Source of the DNA: Phytopseudomonas dryadis | Lineage (GTDB): Bacteria; Pseudomonadota; Gammaproteobacteria; Pseudomonadales; Pseudomonadaceae | DNA: 64,000 nucleotides | Direction of reading: 5' to 3' | Assembly: GCF_004327355.1 (NCBI RefSeq) | Contig: NZ_QJUM01000003.1 | Location: 207,500-271,499, forward strand | In this document: positions 36,233-51,862 of the stretch, piece by piece | Layout of the letters: every line of letters starts with the position of its first letter | How positions within the stretch are numbered: position 1 is the first letter of the stretch | Position numbers and translations under genes: made by a program | The notes under the pieces: generated by a model | The model's database searches: none | The model's input: only the letters and a program-made list of their open reading frames with translations | What the model was told of the DNA's origin: nothing

Positions 36233-36288
36233 AGCCTGATCGCCGGAGCGCAACCCGAAGGTGTCGCGCCAGCGATTGCCGCAATGAC

Positions 36289-36594
36289 TTACCAGCTGGC
36301 CTTGACCAGACCTGGTACGTCACCGCGCATTGCAGCTTCACGCAGCTTGATACGCGACAGACCGAACTTGCGATAAACGCCGTGCGGACGACCGGTAATG
36401 CGGCAGCGGTTACGCAGGCGCGAAGCACTGGCGTCACGCGGCTGCTTCTGCAGAGCGACCTGGGCTTCCCAACGCGCTTCCGGAGAGGTTTCCGGATTGA
36501 CGATGGTGGCTTTCAGCTCGGCACGCTTCTTAGCGTACTTGGCAACCGTGCGCTGACGCTTCAGCTCGCGGTTTTTCATGCTCGTCTTGGCCAT
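36289..36594 (-). CDS. rpsN: 30S ribosomal protein S14
   Basis: 101 residues, starting [20 protein letters not shown] and ending in [15 protein letters not shown] tail ([13 protein letters not shown]). It is the long, zinc-free form without CxxC pairs. Located 12 bases after rplE. The strong hairpin at 36197-36232 lies 57 bases after its stop. Confidence 0.97.
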   Translation of the reverse strand: MAKTSMKNRELKRQRTVAKYAKKRAELKATIVNPETSPEARWEAQVALQKQPRDASASRLRNRCRITGRPHGVYRKFGLSRIKLREAAMRGDVPGLVKASW

Positions 36595-36606
36595 TTCCTA
36601 CTCCAA

Positions 36607-37146
36607 TCAGTTGCGGAACGGGAATTTGAAGGCGCGCAGCAGAGCGCGACCTTCGTCATCCGTACGGGCAGTGGTGGTCAGGGTGATGTCCAGACCGCGC
36701 AGCGCATCGATCTTGTCGTAATCGATTTCCGGGAAGATGATCTGCTCTTTCACGCCCATGCTGTAGTTGCCACGACCGTCGAAGGACTTGGCATTCAGGC
36801 CGCGGAAGTCACGCACGCGCGGCAGGGAGATGGACAGCAGACGATCCAGGAACTCGTACATACGCTCGCGACGCAGGGTTACCTTGACGCCGATCGGCCA
36901 GCCCTCACGGACCTTGAAGCCTGCAATCGACTTACGGGCATGAGTCACGACGACTTTCTGACCGGTGATCTTTTCCAGGTCGGCAACCGCGTGCTCGATG
37001 ACTTTCTTGTCGCCGATCGCTTCGCCCAGGCCCATGTTCAGGGTGATTTTGGTGATGCGCGGAACTTCCATCACGTTCGACAGCTTAAGTTCGTCCTTAA
37101 GCTTCGGTGCGATTTCCTTCCGGTAAATCTCTTTTAGTCGTGCCAT
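36607..37146 (-). CDS. rplE: 50S ribosomal protein L5
   Basis: 179 residues, starting [20 protein letters not shown], with [16 protein letters not shown] and [21 protein letters not shown]5 binds 5S rRNA and bridges to the 30S head. It begins 20 bases after rplX. In E. coli the S8 target site for spc repression lies at this gene start. Confidence 0.98.
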   Translation of the reverse strand: MARLKEIYRKEIAPKLKDELKLSNVMEVPRITKITLNMGLGEAIGDKKVIEHAVADLEKITGQKVVVTHARKSIAGFKVREGWPIGVKVTLRRERMYEFLDRLLSISLPRVRDFRGLNAKSFDGRGNYSMGVKEQIIFPEIDYDKIDALRGLDITLTTTARTDDEGRALLRAFKFPFRN

Positions 37147-37166
37147 GGTCTTCTACCTAGCAGTGT

Positions 37167-37481
37167 TCAAGCATCAACCGCTTTTTGGGTCGACTTGAAG
37201 ACACGAATTTTCTTACCGTCTTCGATTTTGAAACCAACGCGGTCAGCCTTGTTGGTTTCGCCATTGAAGATGGCCACGTTGGAAGCGTGCAGCGGCGCTT
37301 CTTTCTCGACGATACCGCCTTGAACGCCCGACATCGGGTTCGGCTTGGTATGGCGCTTGACCAGGTTGATCCCACCAACGACCAGACGGTCGTCAGCGAG
37401 AACCTTGAGCACCTTGCCACGCTTACCTTTGTCTTTGCCGGCGATCACGATGATCTCGTCGTCACGACGAATCTTTTGCAT
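37167..37481 (-). CDS. rplX: 50S ribosomal protein L24
   Basis: 104 residues with an N-terminal KOW motif ([22 protein letters not shown]) and [15 protein letters not shown]24 initiates 50S assembly. It starts 11 bases after rplN. Confidence 0.98.
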   Translation of the reverse strand: MQKIRRDDEIIVIAGKDKGKRGKVLKVLADDRLVVGGINLVKRHTKPNPMSGVQGGIVEKEAPLHASNVAIFNGETNKADRVGFKIEDGKKIRVFKSTQKAVDA

Positions 37482-37492
37482 GTCGGATCTCC

Positions 37493-37861
37493 TTACAGCA
37501 CTTCAGGGGCGAGCGAGACGATCTTCATGAACTTCTCGGAACGAAGCTCACGGGTCACGGGCCCAAAGATACGGGTGCCGATCGGCTCCTGCTTGTTGTT
37601 CAGCAGAACAGCAGCGTTGCCGTCAAAGCGAATGATCGAGCCATCGGCACGGCGAACGCCGTGACGGGTACGGACGACGACAGCGGTCATCACCTGGCCC
37701 TTCTTCACTTTACCGCGCGGAATCGCTTCCTTGACGGTGACCTTGATGATGTCGCCAATGCCAGCGTAGCGGCGATGCGAGCCACCCAGCACCTTGATGC
37801 ACATGACGCGGCGTGCACCACTGTTGTCGGCCACATCGAGCATGGATTGAGTCTGAATCAT
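37493..37861 (-). CDS. rplN: 50S ribosomal protein L14
   Basis: 122 residues, starting [20 protein letters not shown] and ending [28 protein letters not shown], the strongly conserved L14 C-terminus. First gene of the spc operon; 23 bases downstream of rpsQ of the S10 operon, with no terminator seen between, so S10 and spc genes may be co-transcribed. Confidence 0.98.
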   Translation of the reverse strand: MIQTQSMLDVADNSGARRVMCIKVLGGSHRRYAGIGDIIKVTVKEAIPRGKVKKGQVMTAVVVRTRHGVRRADGSIIRFDGNAAVLLNNKQEPIGTRIFGPVTRELRSEKFMKIVSLAPEVL

Positions 37862-37884
37862 ATAATTTCTCCGACCCTTAGCCC

Positions 37885-38151
37885 TTAGACTTCCACTGCG
37901 CGTTCGAGAACTTCAACCAGCGCCCAAGACTTGGTCTTGGCCAGCGGACGGGTTTCACGGATGGAAACCTTGTCGCCGATGTGGCACTGGTTGCTTTCGT
38001 CGTGCGCGTGCAGCTTGGTCGAACGCTTGACATATTTGCCGTAGATCGGGTGCTTGACGCGACGCTCGATCAATACGGTGATGGTCTTGTCCATCTTGTC
38101 GCTGACAACACGGCCGGTCAGCGTACGGACTGTTTTTTCGGCTTCAGCCAT
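37885..38151 (-). CDS. rpsQ: 30S ribosomal protein S17
   Basis: 88 residues from the ATG giving [20 protein letters not shown] (an ATG two codons upstream is possible). OB-fold signature [26 protein letters not shown]. Last gene of the S10 operon, two bases after rpmC. Confidence 0.97.
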   Translation of the reverse strand: MAEAEKTVRTLTGRVVSDKMDKTITVLIERRVKHPIYGKYVKRSTKLHAHDESNQCHIGDKVSIRETRPLAKTKSWALVEVLERAVEV

Positions 38152-38153
38152 GA

Positions 38154-38345
38154 TCACTTACCTGCCTGCTGGTTGAGCACAGTTTTCACACGAGCGATGT
38201 CGCGCTTAACTTGCGAGAGCAGGTGAGACTGCCCCAACTGGCCAGTTGCTTTCTGCATGCGCAGATTGAACTGGTCGCGCAGCAGGCCGAGCAGTTGCTC
38301 GTTCAGCTGCTGTGCTGATTTTTCACGAAGTTCATTCGCTTTCAT
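38154..38345 (-). CDS. rpmC: 50S ribosomal protein L29
   Basis: 63 residues, [20 protein letters not shown], with [26 protein letters not shown]. The ATG overlaps the rplP stop by one base (TGATG). L29 lines the tunnel exit and helps dock trigger factor. Confidence 0.97.
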
Positions 38346-38758
38346 CACATCACCGTCCGCTTAACAAAAGTGGTGGCGAGCGGCAGCTTTGCAGCAGCCA
38401 GGGCGAAAGCCTCACGCGCCAACTCTTCGGAAACGCCTTCGATCTCGTACAGGACCTTGCCTGGCTGGATCTGGGCTACCCAATATTCAACGCCACCCTT
38501 CCCTTTACCCATCCGCACTTCGAGAGGCTTCTTGGTAACCGGTTTGTCAGGGAACACGCGAATCCAGATTTTCCCGCCACGTTTGACGTGACGAGTCAGA
38601 GCACGACGAGCGGACTCGATCTGGCGGGCGGTGAGACGACCGCGGGCAACAGACTTCAGCGCGAACTCGCCGAAGCTGACTTTGCTACCGCGCTGAGCCA
38701 GACCACGGTTGTGGCCGGTCATCTGCTTGCGGAACTTCGTACGCTTTGGTTGCAACAT
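38345..38758 (-). CDS. rplP: 50S ribosomal protein L16
   Basis: 137 residues, starting [20 protein letters not shown], with [32 protein letters not shown]16 organises the A-site region of the 50S. Located 12 bases after rpsC and overlapping rpmC by one base. Confidence 0.98.
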
Positions 38759-38770
38759 TTGGCGTACCCC

Positions 38771-39457
38771 TTACTTAGCAGCTTTTTTACGAGGCGCGGG
38801 TGCTTGCGGCTTCAGTTCTTCATGGCGACCACCAATTACTTCGCCCTTGAAGATCCAAACCTTGACACCGATCACACCGTAGGTGGTGTGCGCTTCGTAC
38901 GTGGCATAGTCGATATCGGCACGCAGGGTGTGCAGCGGCACACGACCTTCGCGATACCATTCGGTCCGTGCGATTTCAGCACCACCGAGACGACCGCTCA
39001 CTTGGATTTTGATGCCCTTGGCACCGATACGCATGGCGTTCTGTACAGCGCGCTTCATGGCGCGACGGAACATCACACGACGCTCCAGCTGCTGAGCTAC
39101 GCTCTGCGCAACCAGCATACCGTCGAGCTCCGGCTTGCGGATCTCTTCGATATTGATGTGCACAGGCACACCCATTTGCTTGGTCAGGTCCTGACGCAGC
39201 TTCTCAACATCTTCACCTTTCTTGCCGATCACGATACCGGGACGGGCGGTGTGGATGGTGATGCGTGCGGTTTGGGCCGGGCGAGCGATGTCGACACGGC
39301 TTACGGACGCGCTTTTTAGTTTGTCGAGGAGATACTCACGCACCTTCAGATCAGCGAACAAGTAGTCCGCATAAGTCCGACCGTCTGCGTACCAGACGGA
39401 GGTGTGATCCTTGACGATTCCCAGGCGAATGCCAATGGGATGTACTTTCTGACCCAT
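38771..39457 (-). CDS. rpsC: 30S ribosomal protein S3
   Basis: 228 residues from ATG at 39457 ([20 protein letters not shown]); the frame open to 39541 enters rplV and is rejected. KH domain with [13 protein letters not shown] near residue 60, then [18 protein letters not shown]3 guards the mRNA entry channel. 13 bases after rplV. Confidence 0.98.
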   Translation of the reverse strand: MGQKVHPIGIRLGIVKDHTSVWYADGRTYADYLFADLKVREYLLDKLKSASVSRVDIARPAQTARITIHTARPGIVIGKKGEDVEKLRQDLTKQMGVPVHINIEEIRKPELDGMLVAQSVAQQLERRVMFRRAMKRAVQNAMRIGAKGIKIQVSGRLGGAEIARTEWYREGRVPLHTLRADIDYATYEAHTTYGVIGVKVWIFKGEVIGGRHEELKPQAPAPRKKAAK

Positions 39458-39470
39458 CTGATCGACTCCG

Positions 39471-39803
39471 TTACTTGTCCGCAACCTTGACAGTGATATG
39501 GCAAGACCGCTTGACGATGCGATCAGCGCGGCCTTTGGCACGCGGCATGATGCGCTTCAGCGAACGCCCTTCGTTGACGAAAACGGTGCTGACCTTCAGG
39601 TCATCAACGTCTGCGCCTTCGTTGTGCTCGGCGTTGGCTACAGCCGACTCCAGCACTTTCTTCATGATTTCCGCGGCTTTCTTACTGCTGAAAGCCAGCA
39701 GGTTGAGCGCTTCGCCCACCTTCTTCCCGCGGATCTGGTCGGCGACCAAGCGGGCTTTCTGGGCGGAGATTCGAGCGCCCGACAACTTAGCGGCTACTTC
39801 CAT
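39471..39803 (-). CDS. rplV: 50S ribosomal protein L22
   Basis: 110 residues, starting [20 protein letters not shown] and ending with the hairpin-loop region [22 protein letters not shown], which narrows the exit tunnel. No macrolide-resistance duplication is visible in that loop. 11 bases after rpsS. Confidence 0.98.
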
Positions 39804-39814
39804 TTCCTTACCCC

Positions 39815-40090
39815 TTAACGCTTGGCTTTCTTGTCAGCCACGTGCCCACGATAAGTGCGGGTACCGGCGAACTCGCCCAGTTTGTGGCCGACCATGTCTT
39901 CGTTCACCAGAACGGGGACATGTTGACGACCGTTATGCACGGCGATGGTCAGACCGACCATCTGCGGCAGGATCATCGAACGACGCGACCAGGTTTTCAC
40001 CGGCTTGCGATCGTTCTTTTCCACCGCCACTTCGATCTTCTTCAGTAGGTGAAGATCAATAAAAGGACCTTTTTTCAGAGAACGTGGCAC
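39815..40090 (-). CDS. rpsS: 30S ribosomal protein S19
   Basis: 91 residues, starting [20 protein letters not shown], with the signature [28 protein letters not shown]19 contacts S13 at the 30S head. 16 bases after rplB. Confidence 0.98.
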
Positions 40091-40106
40091 TGTCGTATCC
40101 CTCTAT

Positions 40107-40931
40107 TTACTTGCGACGACGGACGATCATGTTGTCGGTGCGTTTGTTACCACGAGTCTTCGCGCCCTTGGTCGGGAAGCCCCATGGAGACACCGGATGA
40201 CGACCACCAGAGGTACGACCTTCACCACCACCGTGTGGGTGGTCGACCGGGTTCATGGCAACACCACGAACGGTCGGGCGAACGCCACGCCAGCGTTTGG
40301 CACCGGCTTTACCCAGCGAACGCAGGCTGTGCTCGGAGTTCGAGACTTCACCCAGGGTCGCGCGGCACTCGGCCAGCACTTTACGCATTTCACCGCTGCG
40401 CAGACGCAGGGTGACATACACGCCTTCACGAGCGATCAGCTGCGCCGAAGCACCAGCGGAACGAGCGATCTGCGCGCCTTTGCCCGGCTTCAGCTCGATA
40501 CCGTGAACGGTCGAACCCACCGGAATGTTGCGCAGCTGCAGGCTGTTACCGGCCTTGATCGGCGCCATCGAACCCGCGACCAGCTGGTCACCGGCAGATA
40601 CACCTTTGGGGGCGATGATGTAACGACGCTCACCGTCGGCGTATTTCAGCAGAGCGATGTGCGCGGTACGGTTCGGGTCATATTCGATGCGCTCGACAGT
40701 GGCAGGGATGCCATCTTTGTCGTTGCGACGAAAATCGACCAGACGGTAATGCTGCTTGTGACCACCACCGATATGACGGGTAGTGATACGGCCGTTGTTG
40801 TTACGACCGCCAGTCTTCGACTTCTTCTCGAGCAGCGGAGCGTGAGGAGCGCCTTTGTGCAGCTCCTGGTTGACCACCTTGACCACAAAACGGCGGCCAG
40901 CGGAAGTCGGTTTGCATTTAACGATTGCCAT
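40107..40931 (-). CDS. rplB: 50S ribosomal protein L2
   Basis: 274 residues, starting [20 protein letters not shown]. The conserved C-terminal motif [19 protein letters not shown], with the peptidyl-transferase-linked His, is intact. L2 is a primary 23S rRNA binder. 14 bases after rplW. Confidence 0.98.
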   Translation of the reverse strand: MAIVKCKPTSAGRRFVVKVVNQELHKGAPHAPLLEKKSKTGGRNNNGRITTRHIGGGHKQHYRLVDFRRNDKDGIPATVERIEYDPNRTAHIALLKYADGERRYIIAPKGVSAGDQLVAGSMAPIKAGNSLQLRNIPVGSTVHGIELKPGKGAQIARSAGASAQLIAREGVYVTLRLRSGEMRKVLAECRATLGEVSNSEHSLRSLGKAGAKRWRGVRPTVRGVAMNPVDHPHGGGEGRTSGGRHPVSPWGFPTKGAKTRGNKRTDNMIVRRRK

Positions 40932-40945
40932 GATGCACCCCTTCC

Positions 40946-41245
40946 TTACTCAGCACTGCTGGCGAAATCGAGATCTTGGCCCGGTTGAAGGGAGATGATC
41001 GCCTTCTTCCAGTCGTTACGCTTGCCCAGACCGCGAGCGGTGCGCTTGCTCTTACCCAGAACGTTCTGAGTAGTGACATGCTGAACCTTCACGCTGAACA
41101 GGCTTTCGACGGCCTTCTTGATTTCCAGCTTGGTTGCATCGGTTGCAACCTTGAAAACGAATTGGCTTTTCTTATCAGCCAGAGTCGTGGCCTTCTCGGA
41201 GATGTGCGGGCCAAGCAGCACTTTGAATACGCGTTCCTGGTTCAT
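40946..41245 (-). CDS. rplW: 50S ribosomal protein L23
   Basis: 99 residues, [20 protein letters not shown] with [20 protein letters not shown]. Main docking site for trigger factor and SRP at the tunnel exit. Its ATG overlaps the rplD stop by four bases (ATGA). Confidence 0.98.
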   Translation of the reverse strand: MNQERVFKVLLGPHISEKATTLADKKSQFVFKVATDATKLEIKKAVESLFSVKVQHVTTQNVLGKSKRTARGLGKRNDWKKAIISLQPGQDLDFASSAE

Positions 41246-41844
41246 CCCAGCAGCTCCTCGAATTTCTTCACGGCAGAAACGGTGATCAGCACCTTTTCAT
41301 ACGCGATCAGACTGACCGGATCGGAACCCTGCACGTCACGAACATCGACATGCGGCAGGTTGCGAGCAGCCAGGTACAGATTTTGATCCACAGCGTCGGA
41401 AACGATCAGAACGTCGTTCAGACCCAGACCATTCAGCTTGCCCAGCAGTTCTTTGGTTTTCGGAGCTTCGACAGCGAAGTCCTCGACCACGACCAGACGG
41501 TCGCTACGAACCAGCTCAGCAAGAATCGAACGGATCGCCGCGCGATACATCTTCTTGTTCAGCTTCTGGTCGTGATTCTGCGGACGGGCCGCGAAGGTCA
41601 CACCACCGCCACGCCAGATCGGACCACGAGTGGTACCGGCACGCGCACGGCCAGTACCCTTCTGACGCCATGGGCGTTTGCCGCCGCCGGACACGTCGGA
41701 ACGGGTCTTCTGCTGCTTGCTGCCCTGACGGCCGCCGGCCATGTAGGCCACGACTGCTTGGTGAACCAGGGTCTCGTTGTAATCGCCACCGAAAGTCGCT
41801 TCGGACACTTCGATCGCTTGAGCGCCATTTACATTTAATTGCAT
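41242..41844 (-). CDS. rplD: 50S ribosomal protein L4
   Basis: 200 residues, starting [20 protein letters not shown], with the tunnel-loop segment [32 protein letters not shown] ([18 protein letters not shown]). In E. coli L4 also represses the S10 operon through its leader; the leader here appears too short for that mechanism. 12 bases after rplC. Confidence 0.98.
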   Translation of the reverse strand: MQLNVNGAQAIEVSEATFGGDYNETLVHQAVVAYMAGGRQGSKQQKTRSDVSGGGKRPWRQKGTGRARAGTTRGPIWRGGGVTFAARPQNHDQKLNKKMYRAAIRSILAELVRSDRLVVVEDFAVEAPKTKELLGKLNGLGLNDVLIVSDAVDQNLYLAARNLPHVDVRDVQGSDPVSLIAYEKVLITVSAVKKFEELLG

Positions 41845-41856
41845 GTCAGCTTCCCC

Positions 41857-42492
41857 TTAACCGCGAGCCTTGGCCGCCGGACGCACAACCAGGTTGCCGC
41901 CAGTAGCGCCAGGAACAGCACCCTTGACCAGCAGCAGATTGCGTTCAGCGTCGACGCGCACAACTTCCAGGGACTGCACAGTCACGCGCTCAGCACCCAT
42001 GTGACCGGACATTTTCTTGCCCTTGAAGACACGACCCGGAGTCTGGCACTGGCCAATCGAACCCGGAACGCGGTGGGACACGGAGTTACCGTGAGTGTTG
42101 TCTTGGCCGCGGAAGTTCCAACGCTTGATGGTACCGGCAAAGCCTTTACCTTTGGACTGACCGGTCACGTCGACCAGTTGACCAGCTTGGAAGATTTCAG
42201 CGTTGATCAGATCGCCAGCCTGGTAGTCGCCTTCTTCAAGACGGAATTCCAGAACGGTACGACCTGCCGCGACGTTCGCCTTGGCGAAGTGACCGGCCTG
42301 AGCCTTGCTGACACGAGAAACGCGACGCTCGCCGACAGTGACTTGCACTGCACGATAGCCATCGGACTCCTCAGTTTTGAACTGGGTGACGCGATTCGGC
42401 TCGATCTCGATGACCGTGACCGGAATGGAGACACCTTCTTCGGTGAAAATGCGGGTCATGCCGCACTTACGACCGACTACACCAATAGTCAT
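41857..42492 (-). CDS. rplC: 50S ribosomal protein L3
   Basis: 211 residues from ATG at 42492 ([20 protein letters not shown]); the longer frame to 42525 lacks a ribosome site. Central [36 protein letters not shown] loop ([13 protein letters not shown]) reaches the peptidyl transferase centre. 83 bases after rpsJ. Confidence 0.98.
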   Translation of the reverse strand: MTIGVVGRKCGMTRIFTEEGVSIPVTVIEIEPNRVTQFKTEESDGYRAVQVTVGERRVSRVSKAQAGHFAKANVAAGRTVLEFRLEEGDYQAGDLINAEIFQAGQLVDVTGQSKGKGFAGTIKRWNFRGQDNTHGNSVSHRVPGSIGQCQTPGRVFKGKKMSGHMGAERVTVQSLEVVRVDAERNLLLVKGAVPGATGGNLVVRPAAKARG

Positions 42493-42575
42493 GTTGTAAA
42501 CCTCATGAGTGTACGGGGCTTTCACCCGCTATGGCCGCCCATTTCAGAGCGTTACACGACTAAAACCCCAAGGTT

Positions 42576-42887
42576 TTAGCCGAGGCTGATCTGTACTTCC
42601 ACGCCAGCCGCAAGATCGAGCTTCATCAGCGCATCAACGGTTTTATCCGTTGGCTGGACGATGTCCAGAACGCGCTTATGAGTACGGATCTCGTATTGAT
42701 CACGCGCGTCTTTGTTGACGTGCGGGGAAGTCAATACGGTGAACCGCTCTTTGCGAGTAGGCAGAGGAATCGGACCACGCACCTGAGCACCAGTACGTTT
42801 CGCGGTTTCCACGATTTCCTGGGTTGATTGATCGATCAGGCGATGGTCAAAAGCCTTCAACCGAATACGGATTTGTTGGTTTTGCAT
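42576..42887 (-). CDS. rpsJ: 30S ribosomal protein S10 / NusE
   Basis: 103 residues from ATG at 42887 ([20 protein letters not shown]). The frame open to 42992 covers the promoter and is rejected. Signature [25 protein letters not shown] ([20 protein letters not shown]). S10 also acts as NusE with NusB (6076-6552) in rRNA antitermination. First gene of the S10 operon, with its own promoter 65 bases upstream. Confidence 0.98.
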   Translation of the reverse strand: MQNQQIRIRLKAFDHRLIDQSTQEIVETAKRTGAQVRGPIPLPTRKERFTVLTSPHVNKDARDQYEIRTHKRVLDIVQPTDKTVDALMKLDLAAGVEVQISLG

Positions 42888-42951
42888 TTTGACCTCAGAT
42901 TCCAAGCTGCTATTCCCAACAGGCGCAATACGCCCGTTAAAAGGAGGCGTG

Positions 42952-42980
42952 ATTCTATAGATGCCCCCCACCAGTGTCAA
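42952..42980 (-). promoter_or_regulatory. promoter of the S10 operon
   Basis: TTGACA (42975-42980, perfect -35), 17 bases, TAGAAT (42952-42957, five of six). Start predicted near 42945, giving a leader of about 58 bases to rpsJ. Confidence 0.8.
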
Positions 42981-43053
42981 CCCAATAAGCAAATGCCCGG
43001 AGGCCTGCGCGCAACGACGACCCGCAGGCTGACCAGCCAGGGAAGACGGACAT

Positions 43054-43083
43054 AAAAAAGCCCCCGCAAGCGGAGGCTTTTTT
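43054..43083 (-). terminator. terminator of the str operon after tuf
   Basis: AAAAAAGCCCCCGC-aa-GCGGAGGCTTTTTT: stem with one mismatch and long U run, between tuf and the S10 promoter. Confidence 0.95.
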
Positions 43084-43096
43084 CAGGACCTACCGA

Positions 43097-44290
43097 TTAC
43101 TCGGCAATCTTGGCTACAACACCGGCGCCTACGGTACGGCCGCCTTCGCGAATCGCGAAACGCAGGCCATCTTCCATGGCGATCGGCTTGATCAGGGTAA
43201 CAACCATTTTCACGTTGTCGCCCGGCATGACCATCTCAACGCCTTCCGGCAGTTCGCACGAACCGGTCACGTCAGTGGTACGGAAGTAGAACTGCGGACG
43301 GTAGCCCTTGAAGAACGGAGTGTGACGACCACCCTCTTCCTTCGACAGCACGTACACTTCTGCTTCGAACTTGGTGTGCGGCTTGATGGTGCCCGGCTTG
43401 GCCAGGACCTGACCACGCTCGACGTCGTCACGCTTGGTGCCGCGCAGCAGCACGCCACAGTTCTCGCCGGCACGACCTTCGTCGAGCAGCTTGCGGAACA
43501 TCTCGACACCGGTGCAGGTGGTCTTGGTGGTTTCACGCAGACCCACGATCTCGATCTCTTCCTGGATCTTGACGATACCGCGCTCGACACGACCGGTTAC
43601 CACGGTACCGCGGCCGGAGATCGAGAACACGTCCTCGATCGGCATCAGGAACGGACGGTCGATGGCACGAACCGGCTCAGGGATGTAGCTATCCAGGGTC
43701 TCGACGAGCTTCTTGACGGCAGTGGTGCCCATCTCGTTGTCGTCCTGGCCGTTCAGTGCCATCAGCGCGGAACCGATGATGATCGGCGTGTCGTCGCCCG
43801 GGAAGTCGTAAGTGCTCAGCAGATCGCGCACTTCCATTTCCACCAGCTCCAGCAGCTCGGCGTCATCGACCATGTCAGCCTTGTTCAGGAACACGACGAT
43901 GTACGGAACACCTACCTGACGCGACAGCAGGATGTGCTCGCGAGTCTGCGGCATCGGGCCGTCGGCGGCCGAGCAGACCAGGATCGCGCCATCCATCTGG
44001 GCTGCACCGGTGATCATGTTCTTCACGTAGTCGGCGTGACCCGGGCAGTCAACGTGCGCGTAGTGACGTACAGACGAATCGTACTCCACGTGGGCGGTGT
44101 TGATGGTGATACCACGAGCCTTCTCTTCCGGGGCGCTGTCGATCTTGTCGAAATCAACCTTGGCGGAACCGAAAACCTCGGAGCAAACGCGGGTCAGCGC
44201 TGCGGTCAGAGTGGTTTTACCGTGGTCAACGTGACCGATGGTGCCGACGTTGACGTGCGGTTTGTTACGTTCAAATTTTTCTTTAGCCAC
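43097..44290 (-). CDS. tufA: elongation factor Tu, copy 1
   Basis: 397 residues. GTPase motifs GHVDHGKT (about 19-26), DCPGHADYV (about 81-89) and NKADM (about 136-140), followed by two beta-barrel domains. Brings aminoacyl-tRNA to the ribosome. Last gene of the str operon (rpsL-rpsG-fusA-tuf), 30 bases after fusA. The protein is identical in sequence to the copy at 59640-60833; the two DNA copies differ at only about a dozen sites by eye. Confidence 0.99.
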   Translation of the reverse strand: MAKEKFERNKPHVNVGTIGHVDHGKTTLTAALTRVCSEVFGSAKVDFDKIDSAPEEKARGITINTAHVEYDSSVRHYAHVDCPGHADYVKNMITGAAQMDGAILVCSAADGPMPQTREHILLSRQVGVPYIVVFLNKADMVDDAELLELVEMEVRDLLSTYDFPGDDTPIIIGSALMALNGQDDNEMGTTAVKKLVETLDSYIPEPVRAIDRPFLMPIEDVFSISGRGTVVTGRVERGIVKIQEEIEIVGLRETTKTTCTGVEMFRKLLDEGRAGENCGVLLRGTKRDDVERGQVLAKPGTIKPHTKFEAEVYVLSKEEGGRHTPFFKGYRPQFYFRTTDVTGSCELPEGVEMVMPGDNVKMVVTLIKPIAMEDGLRFAIREGGRTVGAGVVAKIAE

Positions 44291-44320
44291 GACAGTGAAC
44301 CTCTTGCCTAAAGGGCCTTA

Positions 44321-46450
<2,130 letters not shown>

Positions 46451-46480
46451 AAAGCCCTCGCAAGTTGAATGGTGCCTGGA

Positions 46481-46951
46481 TTAGAAACGGTAGTGCGAGA
46501 ACGCTTTGTTGGCCTCAGCCATACGGTGCACGTCTTCACGCTTCTTAACCGCAGCACCTTTGCCTTCAGAGGCATCCAGCAACTCACCAGCCAGGCGCAG
46601 AGCCATGGATTTTTCGCCACGCTTACGGGCGAAATCCACCAGCCAGCGCATGGCCAGGGCGTTACGACGGGACGGACGAACTTCGACCGGAACCTGGTAA
46701 GTGGCGCCGCCTACACGGCGCGACTTTACTTCGACCAGCGGAGCGATGGCGTCGAGAGCTTTCTCGAAGATTTCCAGGGGATCGCTGTTCTTACGTTCCT
46801 TGACCTTGTCCAGGGCGCCATAAACGATACGCTCGGCAACGGCTTTCTTGCCGCTTTCCATCACGTGGTTCATGAACTTGGCCAGGATTTGGCTTCCGTA
46901 TTTTGGATCGTCAAGCACTTCGCGCTTGGCTGCTACACGACGTCTTGGCAT
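46481..46951 (-). CDS. rpsG: 30S ribosomal protein S7
   Basis: 156 residues from ATG at 46949-46951 ([20 protein letters not shown]). The 118-base gap from rpsL is longer than elsewhere in the cluster; in E. coli the equivalent gap holds the S7 repression site, but I could not identify a matching structure. S7 nucleates 30S head assembly. Confidence 0.98.
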   Translation of the reverse strand: MPRRRVAAKREVLDDPKYGSQILAKFMNHVMESGKKAVAERIVYGALDKVKERKNSDPLEIFEKALDAIAPLVEVKSRRVGGATYQVPVEVRPSRRNALAMRWLVDFARKRGEKSMALRLAGELLDASEGKGAAVKKREDVHRMAEANKAFSHYRF

Positions 46952-47069
46952 TTGATAAGCCCTCAAACGGTCTTCAGGTTAGCTCGGGACTCGAACCTTG
47001 CGGCTCCGCCCGACCTTACTCTTATCGACTCAGAAAAATGGAAAACTGCAGTTTCAACTCAAGCACCGA

Positions 47070-47441
47070 TTACTTCGGACGCTTGGTACCGTACTTCGAA
47101 CGACCCTGGTTACGGCCTTTGACGCCGGAAGTATCCAGAGAGCCGCGCACGGTGTGGTAACGCACACCCGGCAGGTCTTTTACACGACCGCCACGGATCA
47201 GCACGACGCTGTGTTCCTGCAGGTTGTGGCCTTCACCGCCGATGTACGAGGAAACCTCGAAACCGTTGGTCAGGCGTACGCGGCATACTTTACGCAGTGC
47301 CGAGTTAGGTTTTTTCGGCGTAGTGGTGTACACGCGAGTGCACACGCCACGACGCTGCGGGCAGTTCTGCAGCGCAGGCACGTCGGATTTCTCGACGATA
47401 CGCTTGCGCGGCTGACGTACCAGCTGGTTGATCGTTGCCAT
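47070..47441 (-). CDS. rpsL: 30S ribosomal protein S12
   Basis: 123 residues, starting [20 protein letters not shown]. The streptomycin-sensitive residues Lys43 ([12 protein letters not shown]) and Lys88 ([13 protein letters not shown]) are both wild type. First gene of the str operon, preceded by the ribosome site GGAG and an A/T-rich region (47455-47495) that must carry its promoter, though I could not place exact boxes. Confidence 0.98.
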
Positions 47442-47493
47442 CTACTAGCTCCACTGTCGTCTTTCGACGTTATTTATTTACAACATAAATAAA

Positions 47494-47517
47494 ATGGCAG
47501 GGCTTATGCCCTGCCAT
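47494..47517 (-). terminator. terminator of the rpoBC operon
   Basis: ATGGCAGGGC, 4-base loop, GCCCTGCCAT on the minus strand, then TTTATTTATG: perfect 10-bp stem with U-rich tail after rpoC. Confidence 0.85.
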
Positions 47518-47599
47518 ATTTAGGGGTGCATGAGTCTAAAGAGACTCGCCCCCCCAGTCAAGACACGGGCCCCGACCGCCAGGCGGCCGAGGCACGCGC

Positions 47600-51799
<4,200 letters not shown>

Positions 51800-51862
51800 G
51801 GCCTTTCCTCCTGGCGGAGCAGGCAGCGGGCTGGGTTAGCCCCGCTGCCGATTCACGTCGTG

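Noticed and set aside
47442..47495. exact promoter of rpsL
   Set aside because: The region is A/T-rich, but no pair of -35 and -10 boxes with 16-18 base spacing could be defended.
47520..47598. second terminator or small RNA between rpoC and the 47494 hairpin
   Set aside because: Only a short CGCC/GGCG stem was seen, no promoter and no U tract.
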